A stretch of 64,000 bases of DNA from Pseudomonas cerasi (GCF_900074915.1 NZ_LT222319.1:2575001-2639000), one strand, 5' to 3'. Positions 17,010 to 27,053 are shown, counted from the stretch's first letter. Translations and numbers: made by a program. Notes: generated from the sequence alone by a model not told the origin.

Positions 17010-18572
17010 ATGTTGGACGCCAATCTTAAAGCCCAGTTGAAATCCTATCTGGAGCGGGTTACTCGCCCCATCGAGATCGTCGCGTCCCTTGATGACGGCG
17101 CGAAGTCTCAGGAAATGCTTGCACTGCTCAATGATGTGATCAGTGTTTCCAAGGACGTCACCCTGAATGACAGCGGCACCGACGCACGTACGCCGTCGTT
17201 CTCGCTGAGCAGCCCTGGCCACGATATCAGCCTGCGTTTTGCCGGTATCCCCATGGGTCACGAATTCACCTCGCTGGTCCTGGCGCTGCTGCAAGTCGGC
17301 GGCTATCCACCCAAGGTCAGTGCGGAAACCATCGAACAGGTTCGCGCACTTCAGGGCGAATTCCATTTCGAAACCTATTTCTCGCAGTCCTGCCAGAACT
17401 GCCCGGACGTCGTCCAGGCCCTGAACCTGATGGCAGTGCTGAACCCTGGTATCAAGCACGTCGCTATCGACGGTGCACTGTTCCAGGAAGAAGTCACCGA
17501 TCGCAAGATCATGTCGGTGCCCAGCATCTATCTGAACGGTGAGTTGTTCGGTCAGGGCCGCATGGGCCTGGAAGAGATTCTGGCCAAGATCGACACCGGC
17601 GCCGGTGCGCGTCAGGCGGAAAAACTCAACGCCAAGCAGGCTTTCGATGTGCTGGTCGTCGGCGGTGGCCCGGCTGGCTCGGCCGCGGCAGTCTATGCTG
17701 CGCGTAAAGGCATCCGCACCGGTGTTGCTGCCGAGCGTTTCGGCGGTCAGGTGCTCGACACCATGGCCATCGAGAACTTCATCTCGGTACAACATACCGA
17801 GGGGCCGAAGCTGGCCGTGGCGCTTGAAGAGCACGTCAAGCAGTACGAAGTCGACATCATGAACCTGCAGCGTGCCGACAAGCTGATTCCTGGCGCAGCC
17901 GGCGAGTTGCACGAAGTGAAGTTTGCCAGCGGTGCCAGCCTCAAGGCCAAGACGCTGATCCTTGCCACTGGCGCACGCTGGAGGGAGATGAACGTGCCGG
18001 GTGAACAGCAGTACCGTAACAAGGGTGTGGCTTATTGCCCGCACTGTGACGGTCCTTTGTTCAAAGGCAAGCGCGTCGCTGTCATCGGTGGCGGTAACTC
18101 GGGTGTCGAGGCTGCAATCGACCTCGCAGGTATCGTGTCTCACGTGACTCTACTGGAGTTCGACGTGCAATTGCGTGCCGACGCGGTGCTGCAGCGCAAA
18201 TTGCACAGTCTGCCGAACGTGACCGTGATCACCAGTGCGCAAACCACTGAAGTGACAGGTGATGAGCAGAAGGTCAACGGCCTGCGCTACAAGAACCGCA
18301 CCACAGGCGAAGAGATCAACGTACCGCTCGAAGGTATCTTCGTGCAGATCGGCCTGCTGCCCAACAGTGAGTGGCTCAAAGGTGCCATCGAGTTGTCGCC
18401 GCGCGGTGAGATCGTGGTCGATCCTCGCGGTGAAACCTCGGTGCCAGGCATCTTCGCTGCCGGTGACGTGACGGTTGCACCGTACAAGCAGATCATCATC
18501 GCCCTGGGCGAAGGTGCCAAGGCCTCCCTGAGCGCCTTTGACCACCTGATCCGTACCTCCGCCCCGGCCTGA
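17010..18572 (+). CDS. ahpF: Alkyl hydroperoxide reductase subunit F
   Basis: NADH-dependent flavoprotein disulfide reductase that recycles AhpC. The protein has 520 residues, with an N-terminal tandem thioredoxin-fold domain containing the CxxC pair C128/C131 (SQSCQNCPD), an FAD-binding motif [17 protein letters not shown] near 216, a thioredoxin-reductase-like redox pair C343/C346 (YCPHCDG) and the NAD-binding [15 protein letters not shown] near 356. Follows ahpC in the same direction with a hairpin between. A strong terminator follows. Confidence 0.97.
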   Translation: MLDANLKAQLKSYLERVTRPIEIVASLDDGAKSQEMLALLNDVISVSKDVTLNDSGTDARTPSFSLSSPGHDISLRFAGIPMGHEFTSLVLALLQVGGYPPKVSAETIEQVRALQGEFHFETYFSQSCQNCPDVVQALNLMAVLNPGIKHVAIDGALFQEEVTDRKIMSVPSIYLNGELFGQGRMGLEEILAKIDTGAGARQAEKLNAKQAFDVLVVGGGPAGSAAAVYAARKGIRTGVAAERFGGQVLDTMAIENFISVQHTEGPKLAVALEEHVKQYEVDIMNLQRADKLIPGAAGELHEVKFASGASLKAKTLILATGARWREMNVPGEQQYRNKGVAYCPHCDGPLFKGKRVAVIGGGNSGVEAAIDLAGIVSHVTLLEFDVQLRADAVLQRKLHSLPNVTVITSAQTTEVTGDEQKVNGLRYKNRTTGEEINVPLEGIFVQIGLLPNSEWLKGAIELSPRGEIVVDPRGETSVPGIFAAGDVTVAPYKQIIIALGEGAKASLSAFDHLIRTSAPA

Positions 18573-18589
18573 TCGGAGAGCGGTAAACG

Positions 18590-18620
18590 AAAAGCCCCGT
18601 GAGCGATCACGGGGCTTTTT
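18590..18620. terminator. Rho-independent terminator after ahpF
   Basis: AAAGCCCCGTGA, loop GCGA, TCACGGGGCTTT, then TT; A-run before and T-run after make it bidirectional for ahpF and the convergent gloA. Confidence 0.9.
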
Positions 18621-18665
18621 GCTTTCTACGCGGATCGCCCCTTGCCGAAGCGATCACCGGCAGTC

Positions 18666-19187
18666 TCAGAGCGGCGTTGGCTGGATGATCTCTACCCAGT
18701 AGCCGTCCGGGTCCTTGATAAAGGCCAGGCTGTTCATGCGGCCATCGGACAAGCGCTTCTGAAAGTCGACACCCAGGCTTTCAAAACGCTCGCAGGCGAC
18801 TTTCACATCCGGCACCGACACGCAGATATGGCCAAAGCCGCGCGGGTCGCTGTTGCCGTTATGGTAAGACGCTGTGGCATCGCTTTCGGTACCGTGGTTA
18901 TGGGTCAGCTCCAGAATGCCGGGGATCGACTTCATCCATTCGTTGCGGGCGGCGTCGTCTTCCGGGATCTGTGCCTTGTCGACCAGCGCCAGGAAGTACA
19001 GGCTGAATTCGGCTTCCGGGAAGTCACGCTTCTCGACCAGGCTGAAGCCCAGTACGCGGGTGTAGAAATCAAGCGATTTGGTAATGTCCTTGACGCGCAG
19101 CATGGTGTGATTGAACACAAACTGCCGGGTGGCCGCTTCAGGATCGGCTGTGACGCCCGGTAGTGTGTTGAGTTCGTGCAAGCTCAT
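18666..19187 (-). CDS. gloA: Lactoylglutathione lyase (glyoxalase I)
   Basis: Converts the methylglyoxal-glutathione hemithioacetal to S-lactoylglutathione. The protein has 173 residues, longer than E. coli GloA (135) and like the long zinc-type enzyme of eukaryotes and the third glyoxalase I of P. aeruginosa. [24 protein letters not shown] carries the first metal-ligand region; ELTHNHGTE and [12 protein letters not shown] the others; the C-terminal Glu is in [13 protein letters not shown] 19187 is chosen because GGAG lies 8 bases upstream; the longer frame to 19340 lacks support. Pairs functionally with the glutathione reductase gene nearby. Confidence 0.93.
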   Translation of the reverse strand: MSLHELNTLPGVTADPEAATRQFVFNHTMLRVKDITKSLDFYTRVLGFSLVEKRDFPEAEFSLYFLALVDKAQIPEDDAARNEWMKSIPGILELTHNHGTESDATASYHNGNSDPRGFGHICVSVPDVKVACERFESLGVDFQKRLSDGRMNSLAFIKDPDGYWVEIIQPTPL

Positions 19188-19338
19188 CAATGTGTCTCCA
19201 ACAGAATGTACAAATAATGCCAAATGATACGGGGCAGGGCGCGCAGTGCCAAACCCGGCTCGGATAACGTCGCGTCGGCCTTGCTCGATGCCGACAACAG
19301 GCTCAGAATTTCGGGTCAACCGTTCTGGCGACCCGATC

Positions 19339-19896
19339 ATGATCCTTTCGCACTACCGACGCTCCGTGCCAAGCCTGTGCCTGTTCCTGCTGTTGGGCAC
19401 TGCACAGGTGCATGCCGCCGATGCAATGATCGTCTGGCCCGCAGGCTGGGAGGTCGAGTCGATACCGACCGAGTCGGGCGAGCCCGTTCAACCTTCCGTG
19501 CAAGTCAGACAGCGCGCGGTGAAAAACGATCAAAGTGGAAATCCGCTGATGGTCATGGAACTCACCCAGACGCGCCTGACGCCAGGGCATGAAGTCAATG
19601 TCCAGGGCGTTCTGCTGGAAATGCGCAAGTCGATTCAGGTCAATTTTGCCCGGAGCGGATTGCAGAGCGCTTGCACGCATGTCCGTGAAAGTCGACTCAG
19701 CGTCGTGCCCGCACTCGAAACCACCTGCACCATTACTCAGAATGGTGTGCACGTGCTGACCCAGACACTGGTCGCGGCCGCCAGCAAGGAGCTGGCCTGG
19801 TCGTTGTCCTATGCGGGATCGGCAGACGGCTATGCGAGCAACAAGGATGAGGCACTGCGTATTCGCGAGAGTCTGCGCCTGGACGATACGCAGTGA
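19339..19896 (+). CDS. Exported protein, DUF4946-type
   Basis: 185 residues with a Sec signal peptide ([26 protein letters not shown], cleavage probably after AHA-like VHA at 26). The mature part starts [14 protein letters not shown] and continues with a beta-rich domain containing a Cys pair ([16 protein letters not shown]), so it is likely periplasmic. This matches the DUF4946 proteins found in pseudomonads; function unknown. ATG 19339 is chosen because it starts the signal peptide; the frame continues upstream to 19246. Confidence 0.75.
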   Translation: MILSHYRRSVPSLCLFLLLGTAQVHAADAMIVWPAGWEVESIPTESGEPVQPSVQVRQRAVKNDQSGNPLMVMELTQTRLTPGHEVNVQGVLLEMRKSIQVNFARSGLQSACTHVRESRLSVVPALETTCTITQNGVHVLTQTLVAAASKELAWSLSYAGSADGYASNKDEALRIRESLRLDDTQ

Positions 19897-19914
19897 CCTC
19901 TGCCTTTTCGCAGG

Positions 19915-19939
19915 CAAAAAGAAGCCCGCCGAGGCGGGC
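19915..19939 (-). terminator. Orphan minus-strand terminator
   Basis: GCCCGC, loop, GCGGGC at 19924-19939, with AAAAAGAA before it, giving TTCTTTTT downstream on the minus strand. The nearest minus-strand gene upstream already has its own terminator at 20325-20352. Confidence 0.6.
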
Positions 19940-20324
19940 ATGGGGCGCTATTCCTTTAGCGGTCTTCATCATCCGAGAGTGCATGTGAAAAAAGTGTGAA
20001 GCTCCGCTGTGCTGCGAATGTGGTGCTCTTCGACGCGCCGAATCATTGAGAAACAAATAAGGATGTATCTCATTACACCGCCAAACTGAATAATTACTCT
20101 ACACACTTCAGGGACTGTTCAGGTTTGTAACTGTGTGCTGAATCGCATAATCCAGATTTATTGGCGTCATTATTCTCGCGGTATTTTCCCGGTGCCCTGA
20201 AGTATATGTACCAGGCAGTTCACTCAATCATGTATATGAATTCCCGGTGTCCAACGAAAGGAACTGTGTGTGCGTCCGGGGAAAAAGCTGCAGTGCGCAG
20301 GTGATCATATGCAGCGGCGCAGAC

Positions 20325-20352
20325 AAAAAAGCCCTGCACGTGCAGGGCTTCA
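20325..20352 (-). terminator. Rho-independent terminator of the MvaT/MvaU gene
   Basis: GCCCTGCAC/GTGCAGGGC palindromic stem flanked by an A6 tract that reads T6 on the minus strand, 16 bases past the stop. Confidence 0.9.
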
Positions 20353-20367
20353 AGTGACAACTTGCAA

Positions 20368-20730
20368 TCAGGCACGAAGCCATGAATCAACAGTGTCTAC
20401 ACCGTATTGCTCTTTCCACGCCTTGAGGCCGCGATGGTTGCCGCCCTTGGTTTCAATCAGCTCACCCGTGTGCGGATTCTGGTAAACCTTGACCACACGT
20501 GCGCGGCGACGCTTTGGACCTGCGGGTGCGACCAGTGAGGTAGCGCTTGCAGGGTCAAGGATTGCAATGATGTCACGCAGGCTTTTGCCGTAGGTGCCCA
20601 TCAGGTCCTGGAGCTTTTGCTCGAATTCGATCTCCTTTTTCAATCCGGCGTCATTCTTCAACGATTCCAGCTGTGCAAGCTGTTCCTGAAGGGCTTTCTC
20701 TGCTGCTCGAAACTCGGCAAGTCTGGACAA
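20368..20730 (-). CDS. mvaU: H-NS-like xenogeneic silencer, MvaT/MvaU family
   Basis: Nucleoid-associated protein of 120 residues that coats AT-rich DNA and silences it. The N-terminal coiled-coil oligomerisation region is MSRLAEFRAAEKALQEQLAQLESLKNDAG onward (1-60). The C-terminal DNA-binding domain includes KVYQNPHTGELIETKGGNHRGLKAWKEQYG with the AT-pincer-like GGNH loop. The N-terminus is closer to MvaU than to MvaT of P. aeruginosa, from memory. The start is TTG 20730 behind GGAG at a long spacing. The upstream region is AT-rich, which suits autoregulation. Confidence 0.88.
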   Translation of the reverse strand: MSRLAEFRAAEKALQEQLAQLESLKNDAGLKKEIEFEQKLQDLMGTYGKSLRDIIAILDPASATSLVAPAGPKRRRARVVKVYQNPHTGELIETKGGNHRGLKAWKEQYGVDTVDSWLRA

Positions 20731-21215
20731 TTAATATACTCCAACAATGTAATGGCTGTTGTCAGCCCTATAAAGCGATGAGACAAAACTGATGACCGAT
20801 TCGCTCACTCGAGGGTGCCCGATACCTGCGGTTTCTATGCTGAAACTTGGCCTTCGCGGCTTGTCATTGCGCAGATAGAGGGTATTTATAACTCAGTCGC
20901 CCGCAAATGATGCACTTTTTTTTTCAGTTAGAAAATAGCCTTTTTCAAATTCGTTAAATGAAGCGGGGAGACGATGTTGGATATAGGGGATGATGTCCGT
21001 GTTGTACGCGGAGGGGCAGTGTAAGTTATTTCCGATATTAGCCACGGATGGAAAACGTGTCATGAGAGAGTGGATAGCTTAAAAAGAGAAATATCCGACA
21101 GGCAATAGGACTATCGGATGAGGAAATGGCAGAGCAGTGCGAACGCCGCGGACTGAAAGGCGTGTAGACCATGCAAAGATAGCCTTTGGCCTGTCTCGGC
21201 GTTGCGTTTCTGACC
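20731..21215. other. AT-rich region upstream of the MvaT/MvaU gene
   Basis: 485 bases; no gene supported. AT-rich tracts (T8 near 20920, TTTTTCAAATTCGTTAAATG near 20940) are likely promoter and self-silencing sites for the H-NS-like gene. A hairpin for the TPR gene lies at 21085-21119. A minus-strand frame at 21038-21244 overlaps that hairpin and is rejected. Confidence 0.5.
21074..21119 (-). terminator. Probable terminator of the TPR gene
   Basis: ATCCGA and TCGGAT (21093-21119), extended by AG/CT, followed on the minus strand by ATTTCTCTTTTTAAG. Confidence 0.5.
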
Positions 21216-22310
21216 CTACAGTCCCTGTTGCAGCACAGGGTCATCCGGGTTCTGCTGTTCGAGCTCGGCCAGCAGAATCTGCACGTTCTGCAGCTGACCG
21301 TTCTCTTTCCAGTACTGGATCAGCAGCACTCTGGCCTTGCGATTGGCGGGCTGGTTTTGAACGATCTGAGTCAACTGCCGCTGTGCCGCTTCAAGCTCGT
21401 TCAACGAGTGCAGGGCAACCGCCAGGTCATAGCGATAGTCGTTGTTATCGGGCGCCAGTTCCGTGGCCTTGGCCAGGCTGAGCACGGCGAATTCAGCCTG
21501 GCCGTGGTTCAGCAGCCACATGCCGAGGGCATGCTGGAGCAGGGACGAGCCAGGGTTATGCTCAAGCAGTTGCGCGAAAAGGCTGCGCGCCTGCTCGGCC
21601 TGGCCCTTGCGGTCCAGTAATTCGATATGCGCCAGCGCTGCTTCGATATTGCCCGGGTCCAGCGCGGTGGCGCGCTGCAGCGCCGCGAGCGCGGGTTCCA
21701 GGTCGCCGGTCTGCAGATACAGCCTGGCCAGTTGCAGCTGGTTTTGTGCGCTTTGCGGCTGGCTCTTGAGTGACTCCTGAAACGCCTCGGCACTTTGCTG
21801 CAGGACGGCAAAGTACAGGCCCAGCTCATCAGGTGAGAGGCCAAGCAGGGCGCTGGTGGCGCGAAACCTGACGGATTGTTCGGCGTCATCCAGCAGGGGG
21901 CCGAGCAACAGACTGCGCTGACTGTTGGAGACCAGCCTGACACTGACATCGATGGCCGCTTCGCGCACTTGCGCGGACGGGTTACTCAAGGCCGCATCAA
22001 GCAACTTGAGGGCCTGGGGGCTGGGATAGTCGCTCAGTTCGGCGAGCAGGCTGATGCGTTGCGTGTCAGACAGGTCAGTCCGTCCCAGTTGTTGATACAG
22101 CACGCGCGCGGCACCCGGTTTACCGTCGTGTGCCTGTTCCAGCGCCTGGGCATAGGTATGACTCAGCCTGGCCGGCGCGGTCTGGACGGGCGTGCGCCAC
22201 CACCAGAAAACCAGCGAAAGCATCAGCAGCGCTGCAGCCGCTGCGCCGATCAGCCAGCGACGTCGAGAAGTGGGTTGAGGCGATAACCCCATGGTAGAAA
22301 GTCTGGGCAT
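21216..22310 (-). CDS. Membrane-anchored tetratricopeptide/HEAT-repeat protein
   Basis: 364 residues from ATG 22310 (GGAAA upstream). A short basic N-terminus and one transmembrane helix (WLIGAAAAALLMLSLVFWWW, about 19-38) anchor it in the inner membrane with the rest in the periplasm. A HEAT-like alpha-helical region (LLDAALSNPSAQVREAAIDVSVRLV) is followed by at least four TPR units from about residue 180 (e.g. GDLEPALAALQRATALDPGNIEAALAHIELL). Such proteins act as scaffolds; the partner is not evident. Separate transcript from the efflux genes, with a strong bidirectional terminator between. Confidence 0.85.
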   Translation of the reverse strand: MPRLSTMGLSPQPTSRRRWLIGAAAAALLMLSLVFWWWRTPVQTAPARLSHTYAQALEQAHDGKPGAARVLYQQLGRTDLSDTQRISLLAELSDYPSPQALKLLDAALSNPSAQVREAAIDVSVRLVSNSQRSLLLGPLLDDAEQSVRFRATSALLGLSPDELGLYFAVLQQSAEAFQESLKSQPQSAQNQLQLARLYLQTGDLEPALAALQRATALDPGNIEAALAHIELLDRKGQAEQARSLFAQLLEHNPGSSLLQHALGMWLLNHGQAEFAVLSLAKATELAPDNNDYRYDLAVALHSLNELEAAQRQLTQIVQNQPANRKARVLLIQYWKENGQLQNVQILLAELEQQNPDDPVLQQGL

Positions 22311-22398
22311 ATCGATTTCCAATGCTTGACGGGTTGCAGCTTCGGGGAGTGGCTGGCAGCTGTCAAACGGCAATCATGATGCAGCCGGATTTCAGGCA

Positions 22399-22437
22399 AA
22401 AAAAGCCCCGCGGCCTGATCGGGCGCGGGGCTTTTTT
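22399..22437. terminator. Bidirectional terminator after the efflux operon
   Basis: A-run, GCCCCGCG, 10-base loop, CGCGGGGC, T6. It lies 15 bases past the oprN stop on the minus strand. Confidence 0.9.
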
Positions 22438-22452
22438 ACCGGTTTTTCAGGT

Positions 22453-23850
22453 TCAGGCCTGAGGTTGCCAGCCGCCACCCAGTGCCTTGTAAATGGCCAC
22501 GATGCCACGGTACAGCTCGATTTCTGCCTGCGCCTGAGCATCCTCGGCTGCCAGACGTTCGCGCTCGGCATCCAGCAGGACCAGGAAGTCCGCCGTGCCT
22601 TCTCGATATTGCACCGAGGCCAGCCTGGCCGCCGAGCGACTCGCATCGCTCTGGCGCATCAGCGAGACCAGCCGCTGCTGGCGTTTGTCGTAATCGCTGA
22701 ACGCGTTCTCCGACTCCTCCAGAGCAAGCAGTACCTGCTGCTCGTAGTTGGCCAGTGCGCCCTCGGCGTCGGCGTCGGCACTGCGAATCTGCGCCCGGAC
22801 ACTGCCCAGATCGAAGGCCGCCCAGGTGATGCTCGGGCCCAGCGACCAGGCTCTGGCCGCTGACGAACCGATCTGCGAGCCGCGCCCAGCGGTAAAGCCC
22901 AGAAAACCGCTCAGACTGACCCTCGGAAACAGGTCGGCAGTCGCGACGCCGATACGTGCGGTCGAGGCAGCGAGTTGTCGCTCGGCTGCACGGATGTCCG
23001 GCCGATTGCGCAGCACTTGCGTCGGGTCGCCGATCGGCAAGGCCTTGGCGATGGCAGGCAGCTTGCTCGGGCTCAAGTCGACGCTAAGGTTTTCCGGGCG
23101 CTCGCCCAGTAACGTGGCGATACGATTGCGTTGGCGAGCCTGCTCGGCCTGCAACTGTGGAACGGTTGCCTCGACGGCAGCCAGTCGTGCCTCTGCACGT
23201 ACCACATCCAGCTCGTTGCCCACGCCCGCATCACGCAATTGCGTAGTCACGTCCTGAGAACTCTGCTGGTTTTTCAGGTTGTCGCGGGCAATGGCTTCAC
23301 GCAGTTGTGCGCCGCGCAGTTGACCGTAGGCGTCGACCACCTCGGCAATCAGCGTGACCTGAAGCTGATAGAGGTTGGCCTCTGCAGCATCCTGATCGGC
23401 ATCGCTGGCTTCCAGTTGGCGCTGAATACGCCCGAACAGGTCCACTTCCCACGCCATGTCCAGGCCCAGGTCGTAGCGCTCGCTGTTGACCCGGCGCTCG
23501 GTGATGCCGGGTTGCTGACCCTTGCCGATGTCACTGCTGGCGCGACTGGTCACCACGGGCATCACATCGTTGGCGACGTCATCGCGTATGGCTCGCGCCG
23601 ACTTGAGGCGGGCGAAGGCGACGCGCAGATCGCGGTTGCCGTCCAGTGACCTGGCCACCAGTTTATTGAGGGTCGGATCCTCGAACTGCTGCCACCACAC
23701 CCTGTCCACTTTGCTGCGGTCATAGTTGCCTTGGGCGGCGGACGCCAGTTTGGCTGGCGCCGTGACCGGTGCCTGGTAGTCCGGGCCCACGGCGCAGGCC
23801 GCCAGCGCCATGACCAGCAGGCTCGGGATGAAGACTTTGTAGGCGCTCAT
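22453..23850 (-). CDS. oprN: RND efflux outer-membrane channel lipoprotein (OprN type)
   Basis: TolC/NodT-family outer-membrane factor that completes the tripartite pump. 465 residues; signal peptide MSAYKVFIPSLLVMALAAC with lipobox LAAC (lipidated C19). Two OEP repeats are visible, with paired motifs such as ANLYQLQVTLIAEVVDAYGQLRGAQ and the second repeat LANYEQQVLLALEESENAFSDY. ATG 23850 overlaps the mexF stop by one base (TGATG); a TTG one codon earlier is less likely. Encoded last in the mexE-mexF-oprN operon. Confidence 0.9.
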   Translation of the reverse strand: MSAYKVFIPSLLVMALAACAVGPDYQAPVTAPAKLASAAQGNYDRSKVDRVWWQQFEDPTLNKLVARSLDGNRDLRVAFARLKSARAIRDDVANDVMPVVTSRASSDIGKGQQPGITERRVNSERYDLGLDMAWEVDLFGRIQRQLEASDADQDAAEANLYQLQVTLIAEVVDAYGQLRGAQLREAIARDNLKNQQSSQDVTTQLRDAGVGNELDVVRAEARLAAVEATVPQLQAEQARQRNRIATLLGERPENLSVDLSPSKLPAIAKALPIGDPTQVLRNRPDIRAAERQLAASTARIGVATADLFPRVSLSGFLGFTAGRGSQIGSSAARAWSLGPSITWAAFDLGSVRAQIRSADADAEGALANYEQQVLLALEESENAFSDYDKRQQRLVSLMRQSDASRSAARLASVQYREGTADFLVLLDAERERLAAEDAQAQAEIELYRGIVAIYKALGGGWQPQA

Positions 23851-26800
23851 CAATGCATCTCCGCAGGCAGGTTTTGCTGGCTGTTTGCTCTGGCGGCCTT
23901 GCGGGCCTCCTGGCGTTCGACGTAATTACGGATAAGCACGTAGAACACCGGCGTCAGCAGCAGGCCGAAGAAAGTGACCCCCAGCATCCCGGAGAACACC
24001 GCGACACCCATGGCATGGCGCATCTCGGCACCCGCGCCGCTGGACAGCACCAGCGGCACGACCCCCATGATGAAGGCGAACGAGGTCATCAGGATCGGAC
24101 GCAGACGCAGGCGGCATGCTTCCAGTACCGCATCCAGCGGGCTCATCCCTTCGGCCTGTTTGTCCTTGGCGAACTCGACGATCAGAATCGCGTTCTTGCA
24201 CGCCAGGCCTACCAGTACGATCAGGCCGATCTGCGTGAAGATATTGTTGTCGCTGCCGGCGATCATCACCCCGGCAATCGCCGAGAGCAGGGTCATCGGT
24301 ACGATCAGGATCACCGCCAGCGGCAGGCTCCAGCTTTCGTATTGAGCCGCCAGTACCAGAAACGCCAGCAACACACAGAGCGGGAACACGAACAGCGCGG
24401 TATTGCCCGAAAGGATCTGCTGATAGGTCAGGTCGGTCCATTCGTAGATCATGCCGGTGGGCAGTTCCTCGCGAAGCAGTTTTTCGACCGCCGCCTGAGC
24501 CTGGCCAGAGCTGTAGCCTAGTGCTGCTGCACCGTTGATTTCAGCAGTGATGAAGCCGTTGTAGTGCATGACGCGGTCGGGGCCGGCGGTGTCGCTGACC
24601 TTGACGAAGGTCGCCAGCGGGATCATCTCGCCCAGGTTATTGCGCACCTTGAGCTGGCCGATCTGGTCGGCATCCTGGCGGAACTGCTGCTCAGCCTGGA
24701 CATTGACCTGATAGGTGCGGCCGAACCGGTTGAAGTCGTTGGCATACAGCGACCCCAGATACACCTGCAGGGTGTCGAAAATATCGCTGACTGCCACGCC
24801 GTGGGTCTTGGCCTTCTCGCGGTCAATCGCGGCATCGACTTGCGGTACGTTCACCGTGTAGCTGGTAAACAGCCCGGCCAGTTCCGGCACGCTGCGGCTT
24901 TTGGCGATGATGTTCTGGGTTTCCTTGTACAGCTCGTCATAGCCCAGGTTGCCACGGTCCTCGATCTGCAGACGGAAGCCGCCGATGGTGCCCAGGCCTT
25001 GTACCGGTGGTGGCGGGAAGATCGCCATGTAGGCTTCCTGAATCGAGGCGAACTGACCGTTCAGCGCGCCGGCAATCGCGTTGGCCGAGAGGCTCGGGTC
25101 CTTGCGTTCGTCGAACGGCTTGAGGGTCACGAACACCACGCCGTTATTCGGGCTGTTGGTGAAGCCGTTGATCGACAGACCCGGGAAGGCAATGGCGTCC
25201 TGCACGCCAGGCTGCTTGAGGGCCAGCTCCGACATGCGTTTGATGACATCCTCGGTGCGGTCCAGGCTCGCGGCGTCCGGCAACTGGGCAAATGCGACCA
25301 GGTATTGCTTGTCCTGGCTCGGGACGAAACCGGTCGGTGTGCTGGCAAAGCCCATCCAGGTCAAAACCATCAGGCCCGCGTAAACCAGCAAGGCAATGCC
25401 GCTGCTGCGAATGACCCTGGCAACGGTGCCGACATAGCCGTGGCTGGCTTTCTCGAAAAAGCGGTTGAACGGGCGGAACAGCCAGCTGCCGAGCATTCTG
25501 TCGAGGAAGCGCGAGAAGCGATCCTTGGGCGCGTCATGACCTTTGAGCAATACCGCCGCCAGTGCAGGCGACAGAGTCAGCGAGTTGAAGGCGGAAATGA
25601 CCGTCGAAATGGCGATGGTCAGCGCGAACTGCTTATAGAACTGACCGCTGAGTCCGGAGATGAATGCCGCAGGCACGAACACGGCGCACAGCACCAGCGC
25701 CGTCGCGATGATCGGCCCTGTTACTTCAGCCATGGCCTTGTGCGTGGCAGCGACCGGTTCCAGGCCCAGCTCGATGTTCCGTTCGACGTTCTCCACCACC
25801 ACGATGGCATCGTCGACCACGATACCGATCGCCAGTACCAAACCGAACAAGGACAGCGCGTTCAGCGAGAAACCGAACATGTGCATGACCGCAAAGGTGC
25901 CGATCAGCGAGACCGGTACGGCCACCAGCGGAATGATCGATGCGCGCCAAGTCTGCAGGAACAGGATCACCACCAGCACGACCAGTATCAGTGCTTCGAA
26001 CAGCGTGTGAATTACCGCCTCGATGGAACCGCGGACGAAGATCGTCGGGTCATAGACGATGCTGTAGTCCATGCCTTCCGGGAAGCTTTGCTTGAGCTCG
26101 GCCATTCGTGCCCGTACATCGTTGGAGATGTCGATGGCGTTGGAGCCGGGACGCTGGAAGATCGGGATCGCTACCGCAGGCTGATTATTGAGCAACGAGC
26201 GCAGCGCATACTGGCTGGAGCCCAGTTCGATGCGTGCGATGTCCTTGAGGCGAGTGATTTCGCCATCGGCACCGGCGCGCACGACCACGTTTTCGAACTC
26301 TTCCTCACTGACTAGGCGGCCCTGGGTGTTGATCGACATCTGAAAGCTGGTGGCATTCGGCGAGGGCGGGGAGCCCAGCTGGCCAGCGGCTACCTGACGG
26401 TTCTGTTCGCGAATCGCATTGACCACATCAGTGGCGGTCAGGTTGCGTGAGGCGGTCTTGTTCGGGTCGAGCCAGACCCGCAGCGAATAATCGCCCATGC
26501 CGAACAGCTGCACATCACCGACGCCGCCCAGTCGCGCCAGCTCATCCTTGATGTTGAGCACGGCGTAGTTGGACAGGTACAGCATGTCGTAGCGCTTGTC
26601 CGGCGAGGTCAGGTGCACAACCATGGTCAGGTCGGGGGAGGCCTTGTCCACGGTGATGCCGATGCGTGTCACTTCTTCAGGCAGCTTCGGCTCGCTGCGG
26701 GTCACGCGGTTCTGCACCTGCACCTGCGCATTGTCCAGGTCAGTACCCAGTGCAAAGGTGATGGTGAGGGTCAGCTTGCCATCGGCAGTGGCCTGCGAAG

Positions 26801-27041
26801 ACATATAGAGCATGCCTTCGACACCGGTAATCGCCTGTTCCAGTGGCGAGGCCACGGTTTCGCCGATCACCTTGGGGTTGGCGCCGGGGAAGTTGGCGCG
26901 TACCACCACGGTTGGCGGCACGACTTCCGGGTATTCACTGATCGGCAGCTGGAACAGCGAGATGGCACCGGCGATCAGGATCAGCAGCGACAACACTGCG
27001 GCGAAGATCGGCCGTGAAATAAAGAATTTGGAGAAGTTCAT
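23850..27041 (-). CDS. mexF: RND multidrug efflux permease (MexF type)
   Basis: Inner-membrane proton/drug antiporter of the HAE1-RND family, 1063 residues with 12 predicted transmembrane segments and two large periplasmic loops. The N-terminus SKFFISRPIFAAVLSLLILIAG and the proton-relay segment GIVVDDAIVVVENVERN in TM4 are characteristic. The sequence is much closer to MexF of P. aeruginosa than to MexB or AcrB (e.g. ISEYPEVVPPTVVVRANFPGANPKVIGETVASPLEQ). MexF pumps export chloramphenicol, fluoroquinolones and quorum-sensing precursors; in P. syringae pv. tabaci this pump has been linked to acyl-homoserine lactone accumulation. Substrate here is inferred. Confidence 0.95.
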   Translation of the reverse strand: MNFSKFFISRPIFAAVLSLLILIAGAISLFQLPISEYPEVVPPTVVVRANFPGANPKVIGETVASPLEQAITGVEGMLYMSSQATADGKLTLTITFALGTDLDNAQVQVQNRVTRSEPKLPEEVTRIGITVDKASPDLTMVVHLTSPDKRYDMLYLSNYAVLNIKDELARLGGVGDVQLFGMGDYSLRVWLDPNKTASRNLTATDVVNAIREQNRQVAAGQLGSPPSPNATSFQMSINTQGRLVSEEEFENVVVRAGADGEITRLKDIARIELGSSQYALRSLLNNQPAVAIPIFQRPGSNAIDISNDVRARMAELKQSFPEGMDYSIVYDPTIFVRGSIEAVIHTLFEALILVVLVVILFLQTWRASIIPLVAVPVSLIGTFAVMHMFGFSLNALSLFGLVLAIGIVVDDAIVVVENVERNIELGLEPVAATHKAMAEVTGPIIATALVLCAVFVPAAFISGLSGQFYKQFALTIAISTVISAFNSLTLSPALAAVLLKGHDAPKDRFSRFLDRMLGSWLFRPFNRFFEKASHGYVGTVARVIRSSGIALLVYAGLMVLTWMGFASTPTGFVPSQDKQYLVAFAQLPDAASLDRTEDVIKRMSELALKQPGVQDAIAFPGLSINGFTNSPNNGVVFVTLKPFDERKDPSLSANAIAGALNGQFASIQEAYMAIFPPPPVQGLGTIGGFRLQIEDRGNLGYDELYKETQNIIAKSRSVPELAGLFTSYTVNVPQVDAAIDREKAKTHGVAVSDIFDTLQVYLGSLYANDFNRFGRTYQVNVQAEQQFRQDADQIGQLKVRNNLGEMIPLATFVKVSDTAGPDRVMHYNGFITAEINGAAALGYSSGQAQAAVEKLLREELPTGMIYEWTDLTYQQILSGNTALFVFPLCVLLAFLVLAAQYESWSLPLAVILIVPMTLLSAIAGVMIAGSDNNIFTQIGLIVLVGLACKNAILIVEFAKDKQAEGMSPLDAVLEACRLRLRPILMTSFAFIMGVVPLVLSSGAGAEMRHAMGVAVFSGMLGVTFFGLLLTPVFYVLIRNYVERQEARKAARANSQQNLPAEMH

Positions 27042-27053
27042 CGGACGAGTCCC

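Larger units (their letters stand above)
19897..20367. other. Gene-free region with repeats and an orphan terminator
   Basis: 471 bases without a supportable gene. It holds a minus-strand terminator at 19915-19939 with no minus-strand gene ahead of it, and a direct repeat TTCCCGGTGYCC at 20186-20197 and 20241-20252, each close to a TATATG. AT content is raised at 20060-20180. It may contain a minus-strand small RNA. Confidence 0.45.

Noticed and set aside
19980..20090. 34-codon minus-strand frame (MRYILICFSM) in the gap before the MvaT/MvaU gene
   Set aside because: Weak start context and no sign of conservation; could be part of a small RNA instead.
21038..21244. 68-codon minus-strand frame downstream of the TPR gene
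   Set aside because: Covers the probable terminator of the TPR gene and overlaps its 3' end.
24564..26315. 583-codon plus-strand frame inside mexF
   Set aside because: Antisense shadow of a long high-GC gene; the product is a His/Gln/Arg-rich sequence with no family pattern.
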